Assembly (NCBI GenBank): GCA_012517325.1
Contig: JAAYVF010000079.1
Coordinates: 27,352-91,351 of the forward strand
DNA from: Myxococcales bacterium
GTDB taxonomy: Bacteria; Lernaellota; Lernaellaia; Lernaellales; Lernaellaceae
DNA: 64,000 nucleotides
Reading direction: 5' to 3'
Part shown: piece after piece, positions 35,629-44,441 of the stretch
Position numbering within the stretch: position 1 is the stretch's first letter
Layout: every line of letters starts with the position of its first letter
The notes under the pieces: model-generated
What the model was told of the DNA's origin: nothing
The model's input: the letters and a program-made list of their open reading frames with translations, nothing else
Database searches by the model: none
Position numbers and translations under genes: made by a program

Positions 35629-37697
35629 ACACGCCGCGGGAAGCATCTCGCCGATCCGGGTGGAAGACCTCCCTCGGTATTTCACTGTTTTTCCTCGTCG
35701 TGGCGACCGGCTATTACAACTCGGTTTCCCAATCCTGGAACGCGTATTTTCAATTCAACTTGTTTTTCCACCCGGCGATCGCCTTGATCGGCGCCGCGGT
35801 TTTCATTTTTTCGCTCTATCAGCGATTGCGCCGCGCGGTCCCCGGCCTGAACTACAACCTCTTCATCGCTTTCGTCCTGATCGTTTTTGTTTCGCTGGCC
35901 CGCTCGTTCACGCTCAAATACCTGCCGATCAAGCAAAGCAACCTCATCGCCGGCTGGATTTCCATCGCGCTGTTGGTGCTGGGCATCTATTTCTTCCGCA
36001 AGTTGATTCCGCTGATTCGCGGGTTGGCGGGCGATTGGCGTTCATGGCTCGCCATCGCCTGTCTGTTGCTTTGGGGCTTATCACTCCTGCTCGGCCTCCT
36101 CTTGTTGATCGTACAAGGCGGCCGCGACGCCGTGGTGTTGTTCGCCTTCCACCGTTTCGCCGGGCTACTGACGGTCGTCATCAGTCTGCTGGTCGCGATA
36201 CCGGCCGGCGCCCTGACCGCGCGCCGCCGCGCCACCGCTTTGGGAATTCTGGGCGGTGGTGTCATTTTCGGGTCGCTCTGGCTGACGGTGAACGGAATCG
36301 GCAACCTGCTGCACCCGGTGCCGGAACTTCCCGCCGTCGACTTTTCACTTTCCACCATCCCGTACGAAAAAAGGCCGGTCGAGGAGCGGGACTTGCCGCC
36401 CAAACCGATCGATTACGCCTGGGTCGCCATCAGCCAGAGTTGCGGTCAAACGGCCGATTGCCATCCGCGGTTGTTGACGGATCAAGCCGCGTCGATCCAC
36501 AACACCAACCTGCGGACCCATCATTTGCAGAAGAACCTCGACATGCTGGCGACGGAGATCGGCGGCAACAACCAATACATCTGCATGGGTTGCCACGCGC
36601 CGGTCGCGATGTTCCGCGACGCCGGCTCGCTCGCTTCCTTTACCGAAAAGGACAGCATTTCCTGCGTTTTCTGCCATAGCATCGCCGCGGTTCGACAAGG
36701 TTCCGATCCGCGCAAATCGAGTTATACGCTGGCGTTGCCGGCCAGGCATTTGGATCTTTTCAGGGAAGCCGAACGAAACGGCGGCCAGTTAAACCGATGG
36801 ACCCGCTGGATGGTGAATATCAACATCGGCGCCCATGCCCGGGTCTTCAAACGCGATTTTTATCGCCGCGACGAATTCTGCCAGGTATGCCATCACCTGC
36901 AGCTCAAGGGGGCCGTCGGCAAGAACACTTGCGTGCAATGCCATATGGAACCGCGCCATATCCTCGGCTTGGAAGGCAAAGAGAAAAACCATTTCTTTCC
37001 CGGCGCCAACACGACGATTCCCGAACTGATCGGTTATCCGCAATGGGCGAAGCTCAACCTGGACTGGCTGCAAGGCCGCTTTCTCATTTACGTGCTGGCC
37101 GACCTCTACAAACAAAAAGACGAGCAGGAATGGCTGCTCGGCGACGAACGCCTGCGCAAATTTTTCTATCTCGTCATGCGCGCGGAATTCGCCGCGCCAC
37201 CGCGCGCCGGCGAGCCGGCGAGCCTGCGGATTCTGACGAAAAACGTCGGCGTCGCCCACGACTGGCCCACCTCGTCGCTCGATTTGAGCGAGGTCTGGCT
37301 CGAGGTCCGCGTGACCGACCGCGAGGGAAGACCCGTCTACTCCAGCGGCCTCGTGGACGAAGCGCAACGGGTCGATCCCGAGGCGCACAAACTGGGCGGT
37401 CACATGATCGGCCACGACAACAAAATCGTGCAACACAACCGCGTCTGGCAGGTCAAGGAAAAAATTGTCAACCGGGTGATTCACGACCAGGAAGAAATCG
37501 TCGACGAATATGCTTTCACCCTGCCCGCCGATTGCGGCCCCCGGCTCAACGTCGCCGCCGAATGGCGTTATCGCAAATTGAACCACGAATTCTGGACCTG
37601 GGCTTATTCGGCGGATCAGCCGATCCCCTCTCCCGTCGCCGGCCGGACGTTCACGCAGTTCGCGGTCGAACCTTCCGTCACCGCGCCGGCCGAATAA
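35625..37697 (+). CDS. Membrane-anchored multihaem cytochrome c (2)
   Basis: A 690-residue paralogue of the preceding cytochrome, translationally coupled (ATGA). It has about seven hydrophobic segments in residues 1-240, then the haem domain with C-G-Q-T-A-D-C-H (CX5CH, C273-H280, at the same place as the CX4CH site of its partner), C-M-G-C-H, C-V-F-C-H, C-Q-V-C-H and C-V-Q-C-H. A further C-terminal domain (about 480-690) contains N-V-G-V-A-H-D-W-P-T, a motif seen in other multihaem proteins, and many His that could be axial ligands. CX5CH is very unusual for haem attachment. Together the pair looks like a two-subunit quinol-linked electron conduit; the terminal acceptor is unknown. Confidence 0.83.
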   Translation: MNTPREASRRSGWKTSLGISLFFLVVATGYYNSVSQSWNAYFQFNLFFHPAIALIGAAVFIFSLYQRLRRAVPGLNYNLFIAFVLIVFVSLARSFTLKYLPIKQSNLIAGWISIALLVLGIYFFRKLIPLIRGLAGDWRSWLAIACLLLWGLSLLLGLLLLIVQGGRDAVVLFAFHRFAGLLTVVISLLVAIPAGALTARRRATALGILGGGVIFGSLWLTVNGIGNLLHPVPELPAVDFSLSTIPYEKRPVEERDLPPKPIDYAWVAISQSCGQTADCHPRLLTDQAASIHNTNLRTHHLQKNLDMLATEIGGNNQYICMGCHAPVAMFRDAGSLASFTEKDSISCVFCHSIAAVRQGSDPRKSSYTLALPARHLDLFREAERNGGQLNRWTRWMVNINIGAHARVFKRDFYRRDEFCQVCHHLQLKGAVGKNTCVQCHMEPRHILGLEGKEKNHFFPGANTTIPELIGYPQWAKLNLDWLQGRFLIYVLADLYKQKDEQEWLLGDERLRKFFYLVMRAEFAAPPRAGEPASLRILTKNVGVAHDWPTSSLDLSEVWLEVRVTDREGRPVYSSGLVDEAQRVDPEAHKLGGHMIGHDNKIVQHNRVWQVKEKIVNRVIHDQEEIVDEYAFTLPADCGPRLNVAAEWRYRKLNHEFWTWAYSADQPIPSPVAGRTFTQFAVEPSVTAPAE

Positions 37698-37772
37698 CCG
37701 GCGACCGTCGGCAAAGCATTGCCATCGATCCATCGAGTGCTTAATTTTTCACAAACATTCGGGAGATCCCTG

Positions 37773-38636
37773 ATGACCGCGATCAGAAAGGTCCGGCAAG
37801 CGTTTCACAGCGTCCCCACGATGGAGGGCGCCGGTGTGCGGTTGGATCGAGTTTTCAGCCATGCCGAAACGGCGCTGTTCGATCCTTTTTTGCTGCTCGA
37901 CGATTTTCGCAACGACGATCCGGCGGATTACCTGCCCGGCTTTCCCTGGCATCCGCATCGCGGCATCGAGACGATCACCTACATCCTGGAAGGGACGGTC
38001 GAACACGGCGACAGTCTTGGCAATAAAGGGGTTATCGGCGTGGGCGACGTGCAATGGATGACCGCCGGCAGCGGCATCATCCACCAGGAAATGCCCAAGG
38101 GCGACGCCCGCGGCCGCATGGGCGGCTTTCAGTTATGGGCCAACCTGCCTGCCGCGCAAAAAATGATGGCGCCGCGTTACCGCGACGTCACCGCCGCACA
38201 GATCCCCGAGGCGGTGTCGCCCTCGGGCGCGCGGGTTCGCGTGATCGCCGGCCGAGTGGGCGACGCCTGGGGCCCGGTGCGCGACGTGGTCATCGATCCG
38301 GAATATCTCGATGTCGCCCTGCCGCCGAACGTTGAATGGACGCACCCGACAGCGCGCGGCCACACGGTATTCATCTACCAGATTGAAGGCCAAGGCCGGT
38401 TCGGCCCGGAAGCGGGCGAGGTCCGCGCCGAAAACGGGACGGCGCTGCTGTTCGACGACGGCGATCAGGTGCGCGCGGCGACGGGCGACGATGCGGCGCG
38501 TTTTCTGCTCGTCGCGGGCAAGCCGCTACGCGAGCCAATCGCCTGGTACGGCCCGATCGTGATGAACACCGACGAGGAATTGCACGTTGCACTCGATGAA
38601 TTTCGGCGCGGCACTTTCATCAAGCATCCGCGATAA
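37773..38636 (+). CDS. Pirin-family cupin protein
   Basis: A 287-residue bicupin. The metal-binding N-terminal cupin shows H-P-H-R-G-I-E-T-I-T-Y (two His) and G-I-I-H-Q-E-M-P (His and Glu), the four ligands of pirins. Bacterial pirins act as quercetinase-like dioxygenases or modulate metabolic enzymes. Start at ATG 37773 after GGGAGA; the upstream open frame is not supported. It stands alone between the cytochromes and a convergent lipoprotein gene, and nothing shows how it is regulated. Confidence 0.93.
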   Translation: MTAIRKVRQAFHSVPTMEGAGVRLDRVFSHAETALFDPFLLLDDFRNDDPADYLPGFPWHPHRGIETITYILEGTVEHGDSLGNKGVIGVGDVQWMTAGSGIIHQEMPKGDARGRMGGFQLWANLPAAQKMMAPRYRDVTAAQIPEAVSPSGARVRVIAGRVGDAWGPVRDVVIDPEYLDVALPPNVEWTHPTARGHTVFIYQIEGQGRFGPEAGEVRAENGTALLFDDGDQVRAATGDDAARFLLVAGKPLREPIAWYGPIVMNTDEELHVALDEFRRGTFIKHPR

Positions 38637-38653
38637 AGGCGGGACTTGCCGCG

Positions 38654-39973
38654 CTACCGATCGGCATTTTTCGATTGAAAGGTGACCTCAGGGTACTCGC
38701 CGCCGAGCGTCAGCAACTCGTCCGTCGGCGCCCCCTTCAGAAATACATCGAAAAACGCCGAAAAATACCGATTGGCGATTTCCAGCGCGAGCGTCGGTTC
38801 GATCGTGCCCATTTCCAACGTCCACAACGGCCGCGCCGGCGCGAAATCGTGCAGCAACAAGGGATAATCGGAATACGTCATGTGTTCCGTGCCGGCCAGA
38901 ATTGCCTGAAAACCCGGACCGGCCAGCAAATCCCAGAGCGCATCGAAATTCTCGGCCGCCTCGTGATCCTCCGAAAGCAGATAAAACAACGGCGTGGCCG
39001 TGCCCTCGACGATCGCCGGCCCGAAGGTCGGTCCGTCGATGTTGAGCGCGGCGCGCAAGCGGGCATCGGCGACCGCCGCGCCGACGGCCGTGGCGCCGCC
39101 GTAGGAATGGCCGTACATCGCGGCTTTATCCAGATCGAACCGGCAGGTGAAAGTCGGCTGGTTTTCCAATTCGGTATTCCATCGCGTCAGGGTATCAAGC
39201 AGGAACAAGGCGTCACCGACCACCAGGTCGATGGTGGCCGCTTCATCGGCCGGCAGATACACCTCGACCGCGCGATCATCCGGGAAAACCGTCAGGCCGG
39301 AGACATACGGGTGATTGATGGCCGCCACGATATAACCGTGACTGACCAGATCCTCGATCGCGGTGGTGTACAACTGGTATTCGCGTTTCAATCCGGGTGA
39401 GAAAAGCAGCACCGGAAACTTCTTCAGGCTATCGACGATCGGTGCTTCCAGCAGCGCGTGCGACTGCTCCTGCTCGAACGCCGCGGCGGGCATGTTCACC
39501 CAGGTCGCGGGCGGAATTCCGGCTTCGTAGGCGGCGGTGGCGGCGTCCATGTACGGGGCATAGTCGCCGGCGGCAGCAGCCGCGACGGGATACCACAACT
39601 GCACCATCAGCTCGCGCGAATCAGCCGGCTGATTCGGCGTGAAGGGCTCGGCGCGGGACGCATCGACCAGGTGAATCGGCTGCGTCGTGCCGACGCAGTA
39701 CGGACCCGTCGGCGCCGGGAAAATCGAATGCGGATTGCCGGGGCAGACTCCGCCCGGGTCCGGCAACGAATCCGAATAGGCACTGCAATCCGCGGTCGAA
39801 TCGTTGTCATCGTCATTATCGTCGTCATCGTCGTCCGCCGCGTCATCATCGGCGTTCGCGGCGTCGTCATCGGCGCTGTCCGCGCCGGCGTCATCGTCAT
39901 CGCTCCCGCCGCACGCCGACAGCAAAGCGGTGATCAGCAGCAGCGAAAGCAGGGTCGCCAGACTGGTTTTCAT
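38654..39973 (-). CDS. PAF-acetylhydrolase-like lipoprotein with Asp-rich linker
   Basis: A 439-residue lipoprotein. The signal peptide ends in L-L-S-A-C-G-G-S, followed by about 40 residues dominated by Asp with Ala and Asn. The hydrolase body has R-E-L-M-V-Q-L-W-Y-P, F-P-V-L-L-F-S-P-G (oxyanion side), the elbow G-H-S-Y-G-G (S290) and H near T-E-H-M-T-Y-S-D, matching the platelet-activating-factor acetylhydrolase / dienelactone-like group. The start at 39973 is the Met before the signal peptide. Several Cys after the linker may form disulphides. Substrate unknown. Confidence 0.82.
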   Translation of the reverse strand: MKTSLATLLSLLLITALLSACGGSDDDDAGADSADDDAANADDDAADDDDDDNDDDNDSTADCSAYSDSLPDPGGVCPGNPHSIFPAPTGPYCVGTTQPIHLVDASRAEPFTPNQPADSRELMVQLWYPVAAAAAGDYAPYMDAATAAYEAGIPPATWVNMPAAAFEQEQSHALLEAPIVDSLKKFPVLLFSPGLKREYQLYTTAIEDLVSHGYIVAAINHPYVSGLTVFPDDRAVEVYLPADEAATIDLVVGDALFLLDTLTRWNTELENQPTFTCRFDLDKAAMYGHSYGGATAVGAAVADARLRAALNIDGPTFGPAIVEGTATPLFYLLSEDHEAAENFDALWDLLAGPGFQAILAGTEHMTYSDYPLLLHDFAPARPLWTLEMGTIEPTLALEIANRYFSAFFDVFLKGAPTDELLTLGGEYPEVTFQSKNADR

Positions 39974-40140
39974 TTCGATTCTCCGTCGGCGGGTGGCGTT
40001 GAAATTAGAGCACCCACCCTTCGGTCCCGTCAAGCAAACGCGAGCAACGCGCCGGAGTGGCGATCGGTCGTTGCCCCGGCGGCGGCGGTGGTGTTATCGT
40101 TTCGGCAGGCGACTGCCGACAAAGACCGGGGACGGAACCG

Positions 40141-41469
40141 ATGAATGCTGCCGACCTCAGACAAAAAGTGGACGCGCGACTAGCCCGTCCGAGAAGCTAT
40201 CGCGTCATCCTGCGCCGTTGCGCATCACCCGCCGGAGACCACGCGCGGAAAATCATCGCGGAATCGCTGGCGGAGCTGGGGATCAAGCCGGCCGGCAAGA
40301 CCCTCATCAAGCCCAACGTGGTGACCGCCAACCGGGCTTACATTCATCATTCCTACACCGACCCGCGGCTCGTCGGTGCCGCGATCGACGTTTTCCGTGC
40401 GAACGGCGCGGCGGAAGTCACGGTGGGCGAATCGGGCGGCTTCGGCATTCCTTCCCGGCTGTTTCTGCGCGAAGCCGGCTACCTGGCCCTGCAAAAACAC
40501 GGCGCCCGGGTTACCGATTTCAACACCGAAGCGGTGCTCGATTTTCCATTGACGCGCGGCGTTCATCACCAGCACCTGCGGGTCGCCCAAAGTCTGGCCG
40601 AAGCCGATTTCCTCTGCTGGATGCCCAAACTCAAATATCACATTTGCTGCACCGTCACCTGCGCGATCAAGCTGAACATCGGCATTCTGACCCACGCCGA
40701 GCGCATGTTCTTCCACGACGACCGGCTCGACGAAAAGATCGTCGACCTGCTCGAAGTGGGCTACCCCGACGTCGCGATCGCCGACGCCGTCGAAGTCGGG
40801 CACGGCTACGAATCGGCGCCCCACGCCGTGCACCTAGGCGCGATTCTCATCGCCGACGACCCGGTGGCGCTCGATGCCGTCGCCTGCCGGCTGCTCGGTT
40901 TCCGTCCGGAACAATGCACCCACCTAATGCTGGCGCAGGCGCGTGGCTACGGTCCGCGCAGCTTCGACGAGATTCGCGTGGAAGGCGACGTTTCCGTCGA
41001 GGAACTGGCCGCGATCACTCACGGGCTGGAAAGCGAATACCAGGACATTCACAAGGTGAAGACGCCGATCCGCTTCTACTGCGGCACCGATCCCGAACGC
41101 GGCCGGTTTTGCCACGGCGGCTGCCTGGCGGCGGTCAAGGGTTGCCTGGGCACGATCGACAAACGCCGGCCGGGCGCGGTGGCGAAGGCGCGGGCCGGCG
41201 CGATCGTCACCGGCGTTTTCCGAGGCGACGTCGACGCCGGCGATGGCGTGGCGCTATTGGTCGGCGATTGCACCCGGGTGGAGGGGAAAATCACCGCCCG
41301 CAAGGTGCGGCGCGTCGGCGGTTGCCCCATCGGCACCAAGTCGCTGTTGATTTCGGTGCCTTATTATTTCCGGCTGCCAAGCCCCATGCTGGACCTGGCC
41401 GACGCGGTCAAGTTCCTCTTCTTTTCCGTCGATAGATTCATTCGCCGTCTGCTGGCCGGCGCGACCTAA
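40141..41469 (+). CDS. DUF362 protein with Cys-rich C-terminal extension
   Basis: A 442-residue protein. The N-terminal two thirds are a DUF362 domain (L-I-K-P-N-V-V-T-A-N, V-G-E-S-G-G-F-G, W-M-P-K-L-K-Y-H, T-C-A-I-K-L-N-I-G, D-D-P-V-A-L-D-A-V-A). DUF362 proteins are often joined to ferredoxin domains and are poorly understood. Here, instead of a ferredoxin, the C-terminal 120 residues hold C-G-T-D, C-H-G-G-C, K-G-C-L-G, G-D-C-T and G-G-C-P-I-G, which could bind a metal cluster. The start follows GGGGACGGAA. Its end overlaps the convergent amidohydrolase by 4 bases. Confidence 0.75.
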   Translation: MNAADLRQKVDARLARPRSYRVILRRCASPAGDHARKIIAESLAELGIKPAGKTLIKPNVVTANRAYIHHSYTDPRLVGAAIDVFRANGAAEVTVGESGGFGIPSRLFLREAGYLALQKHGARVTDFNTEAVLDFPLTRGVHHQHLRVAQSLAEADFLCWMPKLKYHICCTVTCAIKLNIGILTHAERMFFHDDRLDEKIVDLLEVGYPDVAIADAVEVGHGYESAPHAVHLGAILIADDPVALDAVACRLLGFRPEQCTHLMLAQARGYGPRSFDEIRVEGDVSVEELAAITHGLESEYQDIHKVKTPIRFYCGTDPERGRFCHGGCLAAVKGCLGTIDKRRPGAVAKARAGAIVTGVFRGDVDAGDGVALLVGDCTRVEGKITARKVRRVGGCPIGTKSLLISVPYYFRLPSPMLDLADAVKFLFFSVDRFIRRLLAGAT

Positions 41470-43028
41470 CCGGCGGTTTTCGTCGCCGCCGCCGGATCGA
41501 CAAAGCCATCCGCCGCCGAAACCAATTCGCCTTGTTTGAAGACGGCCCGCACCTTGCCGGCGTTCGCGACGTCGGCCAGCGGATCGCCGGTCAACAAAAC
41601 CAGGTCGGCCCATTTTCCCGCCGCGATGGTGCCGCAACGATCGTCGATCCGGCAGAGGCGCGCATTGACCAGCGTCGCCGCGCGCAGGGCTTGCGCGGGC
41701 GTCAGGCCCACGCGGCACAGGCATTCCATTTCCAGGTGGACCATTCCCGGGTAAATGAAAAAGACGCCGCTGTCGTTGCCGACGCCGATCGTCGCCCCGT
41801 CGCGGATCAGGCGGGCGGTGTTGTTCGCCGCCATCACCAACAGGCGCGAAGCCAGGACCGGATCGAAATATTCATGCCCGCGATTTTCCGGCAAGGCGTA
41901 ATCACCCCGCCGATAAAACCGCGCCGCCTGCTCGTTGCGGGCGGCGATTTCCGACCGGCAATGCAACGGCACCTCGGGAAGCTGCACGGAATCGCGCCAG
42001 TTCCGCCGGTCGGCCAGAATGGGATCGTCCGGATCGGCGACCCCTTCCCGGGCGAACGCCATGGAAATGCCGACCATCAGCGTCGGCACGACGGGTATCT
42101 TTTGATCGAGAATGGCCCGCATCTGCCGGTCGGAGATCGGCGCGTCGGCGGGCACGTGCTCCAGGCTGTTGACGCCGAACTGCAGCCCCCGATCCAAGCC
42201 CGACGAATACAGATGATGCGCGCTGACCGGCAACCCGGCCTGCGCGGCTTCATCCATCACGGCTTCGACCTGGGCGTCGGAAAGCACGGGCAGGCGGACG
42301 TCGTTTTTTCCCCACAGAAACGACCGATCGTCGAAACCGATCTTCACCAGGTCGGCGCCCTGTTCCCGCACCTGGCGCACGAATTGGCGGCACTCCGCCG
42401 CATCGGCGGCGCGCAGCAGCGGATCGCCGGTGAACCAGCGGGCGATCTGATTGCCGACGCCGCCGAAATCCGGATATCCGCCGGGCACGGTGATGAACGA
42501 AAACGGCGACAGAATGCGCGGGCCGAGCAGATCGCCGCGCGCGATGGCCGCGCGGTCGCGCCGCAGCATTTTCGGCACCGCGGTCATATCGCGAACGGTG
42601 GTAACGCCCCAACAAACCGCATCCTCGTAGTTCTTCAGAATCTGGTCGCGGATCAAACCCAGGTCACTGAAGCGGATCGGCGAAATGGACGGCATGTTGA
42701 TGTGGCTGTGGGCGTTGATCAGCCCGGGAATCAGATATCCGCCTTGGCAATCGATCACCCGCGCGTCCGCGGCGGACGGATCGCCGCGCGGCTCGACCAG
42801 ACCGGCGATCAGGCCGTCGCGGATCGACACCGCGACATCCCGACGGTGGGTTCCCCGCTCCACGTCCACGACGACCGCGTTGGTCAGCAGCAGGGGTTGG
42901 CCTTTCGGCAGGGACCAGCCGACCGGCGGGCTGGTCGGCCGGACCGTGGCGCAGCCGACGCCAAGCACGGCCGCCGCGCCCATGCCGGCAAAAAGTTGCA
43001 GCGCCTCGCGTCTGGTCAGGCCGCTCAT
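41466..43028 (-). CDS. Tat-targeted amidohydrolase (metal-dependent, imidazolonepropionase-like)
   Basis: A 520-residue exported amidohydrolase. The N-terminus T-R-R-E-A-L-Q-L-F plus a hydrophobic run is a Tat signal, and G-V-G-C (Cys 26) is a possible lipobox. The metal site shows H-S-H (H107, H109) in N-A-H-S-H-I-N, K in L-V-K-I-G, H in S-A-H-H-L, H in L-E-H-V-P and D in G-N-D-S-G. The related group hydrolyses peptides, prolidase-type dipeptides and cyclic amides. It starts 11 bases after the oxidoreductase stop, with AAGGAG upstream, so both are in one operon. The open frame upstream of 43028 is not coding. Confidence 0.87.
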   Translation of the reverse strand: MSGLTRREALQLFAGMGAAAVLGVGCATVRPTSPPVGWSLPKGQPLLLTNAVVVDVERGTHRRDVAVSIRDGLIAGLVEPRGDPSAADARVIDCQGGYLIPGLINAHSHINMPSISPIRFSDLGLIRDQILKNYEDAVCWGVTTVRDMTAVPKMLRRDRAAIARGDLLGPRILSPFSFITVPGGYPDFGGVGNQIARWFTGDPLLRAADAAECRQFVRQVREQGADLVKIGFDDRSFLWGKNDVRLPVLSDAQVEAVMDEAAQAGLPVSAHHLYSSGLDRGLQFGVNSLEHVPADAPISDRQMRAILDQKIPVVPTLMVGISMAFAREGVADPDDPILADRRNWRDSVQLPEVPLHCRSEIAARNEQAARFYRRGDYALPENRGHEYFDPVLASRLLVMAANNTARLIRDGATIGVGNDSGVFFIYPGMVHLEMECLCRVGLTPAQALRAATLVNARLCRIDDRCGTIAAGKWADLVLLTGDPLADVANAGKVRAVFKQGELVSAADGFVDPAAATKTAG

Positions 43029-43039
43029 CCGTTGCTCCT

Positions 43040-44401
43040 TCAGTTTGCTTGCAGTTGCTCCGCTTCCTTGGCCGCTTCGGCCCGAAAAGCCGCCAGGTCG
43101 ACAACCTGCCCGGTCCGGCGCGCCTTTTCGGCGGCAAAACAGACCAGGTGGCTTTCCAGACTCGGCTCCGCGCCCGTCAGCACGCCTTCGCGATTGCCGG
43201 CGGCCAGCGCTTCGGCGAAGCGGACGATGATTCGCTCGTCGCCGCCGCCGTGCAGAATACCATGATAGGGGATGTGCCGGCGCTGCACCGCGCCGGGGTT
43301 GTACGTGCGCGTTTCCAATTTGCCGGAAAAATCGGCCGAGCGGATTTCGCCCTTGGTGCCGTGCAGGTTGAGGGTGCGCTCCCACATCAGGCTGAACGCC
43401 GTGAGTTGAAAGGAGGCGACCACACCGTTTTCGAACTCGATGCTCGCCGTCTGGTGGTCGATCACGTCGTTGTCCGAACGGAACGCGCAACGGCCGTTGG
43501 AGGTCTCGCGCAGAATCTTGAGTATGTTTTCCTTGCGCAGATCGAGCGTGATGACCGAGGCAGTCGTCCGCAGGCGCGGGTTGGTCGCGAAATCCTTTAC
43601 CGCATCGAGCGACATACCGGTTAACAGACGCCAGGGAAGCTGCGGCTTGCCGGGATCGACGAAATGGCGGTAGGCGTTGAACACGCAGGTGTCGAACACG
43701 GGGCACCCGTCCAGGCAGCGCTCGGGCGCGCCGGGCGGCGCGTTTTCCGGCCGGAAGTACAGCAGGTCGCCAAACGAGGAAATCCGCTTGGCGGGCGCGC
43801 CGGCGAACCAGCAGACGAGATCCAGATCGTGCACGCCCTTGGCCATGATGAACGAATGGCTCAAATCGGCCCGGCGGTGAATCCCCCGCACGTACGACAG
43901 CAGGAAATGCCAGTAACCGATGTTCTCGGCGCAATCGATGTTCGCCAGCCGTCCGATCACGCCCGCGTCGAACTGGCGGCGGATGGCGGAATAGATTTTG
44001 TTGTAGCGGCTTTGCAGGGCGATCATCAGCAGTAAGCCGCGCGCCGCGGCCTCGCGCGTCAAGACGACGCACTGGCCGGGCGTCAGCGCCATCGGCTTTT
44101 CAAGAAACGTATGATAACCGGCCCGCAGCCCCGCCACGCCGGATTCGTAATGCAGCCGGCAGGGCAGCGCGTTGACGACACCATCGGCCAATCGGGGCCG
44201 GGCGAACAATTCGCGCCAATCGCGGAACGCGTTTTCACGCGGAATCCCGAAGCGGCGGACGAAGCTGTCGCGCCGCTGGTCGTCGAGTTCGGCCACCGCG
44301 ACGATTTTCATCAGATCGCCGTGCTTTTTCGCAAGCGTGGCCAGATTCAGTTCGCCGCGCGCGCCGGCGCCGATCAAGGCCAGCGTCACCGGATGTTTCA
44401 T
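43040..44401 (-). CDS. Gfo/Idh/MocA-family oxidoreductase
   Basis: A 453-residue NAD(P)-dependent dehydrogenase for sugars, inositols or similar polyols. The Rossmann motif is L-I-G-A-G-A-R-G near residues 10-17, E-K-P-M-A-L-T-P near 96 is the family signature, and H-D-L-D-L-V near 190 marks the catalytic region. A C-D-G-C-P-V-F-D-T-C segment near 225 is an unusual Cys group, perhaps structural zinc. The start at 44401 is the Met after GGGACGGA. It leads the operon with the amidohydrolase. No signal peptide, so it is cytoplasmic while its partner is exported. Confidence 0.88.
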   Translation of the reverse strand: MKHPVTLALIGAGARGELNLATLAKKHGDLMKIVAVAELDDQRRDSFVRRFGIPRENAFRDWRELFARPRLADGVVNALPCRLHYESGVAGLRAGYHTFLEKPMALTPGQCVVLTREAAARGLLLMIALQSRYNKIYSAIRRQFDAGVIGRLANIDCAENIGYWHFLLSYVRGIHRRADLSHSFIMAKGVHDLDLVCWFAGAPAKRISSFGDLLYFRPENAPPGAPERCLDGCPVFDTCVFNAYRHFVDPGKPQLPWRLLTGMSLDAVKDFATNPRLRTTASVITLDLRKENILKILRETSNGRCAFRSDNDVIDHQTASIEFENGVVASFQLTAFSLMWERTLNLHGTKGEIRSADFSGKLETRTYNPGAVQRRHIPYHGILHGGGDERIIVRFAEALAAGNREGVLTGAEPSLESHLVCFAAEKARRTGQVVDLAAFRAEAAKEAEQLQAN

Positions 44402-44441
44402 CGATCCGTCCCTTCCGTGCCGTGATGTCGCGGCTTCGCGT

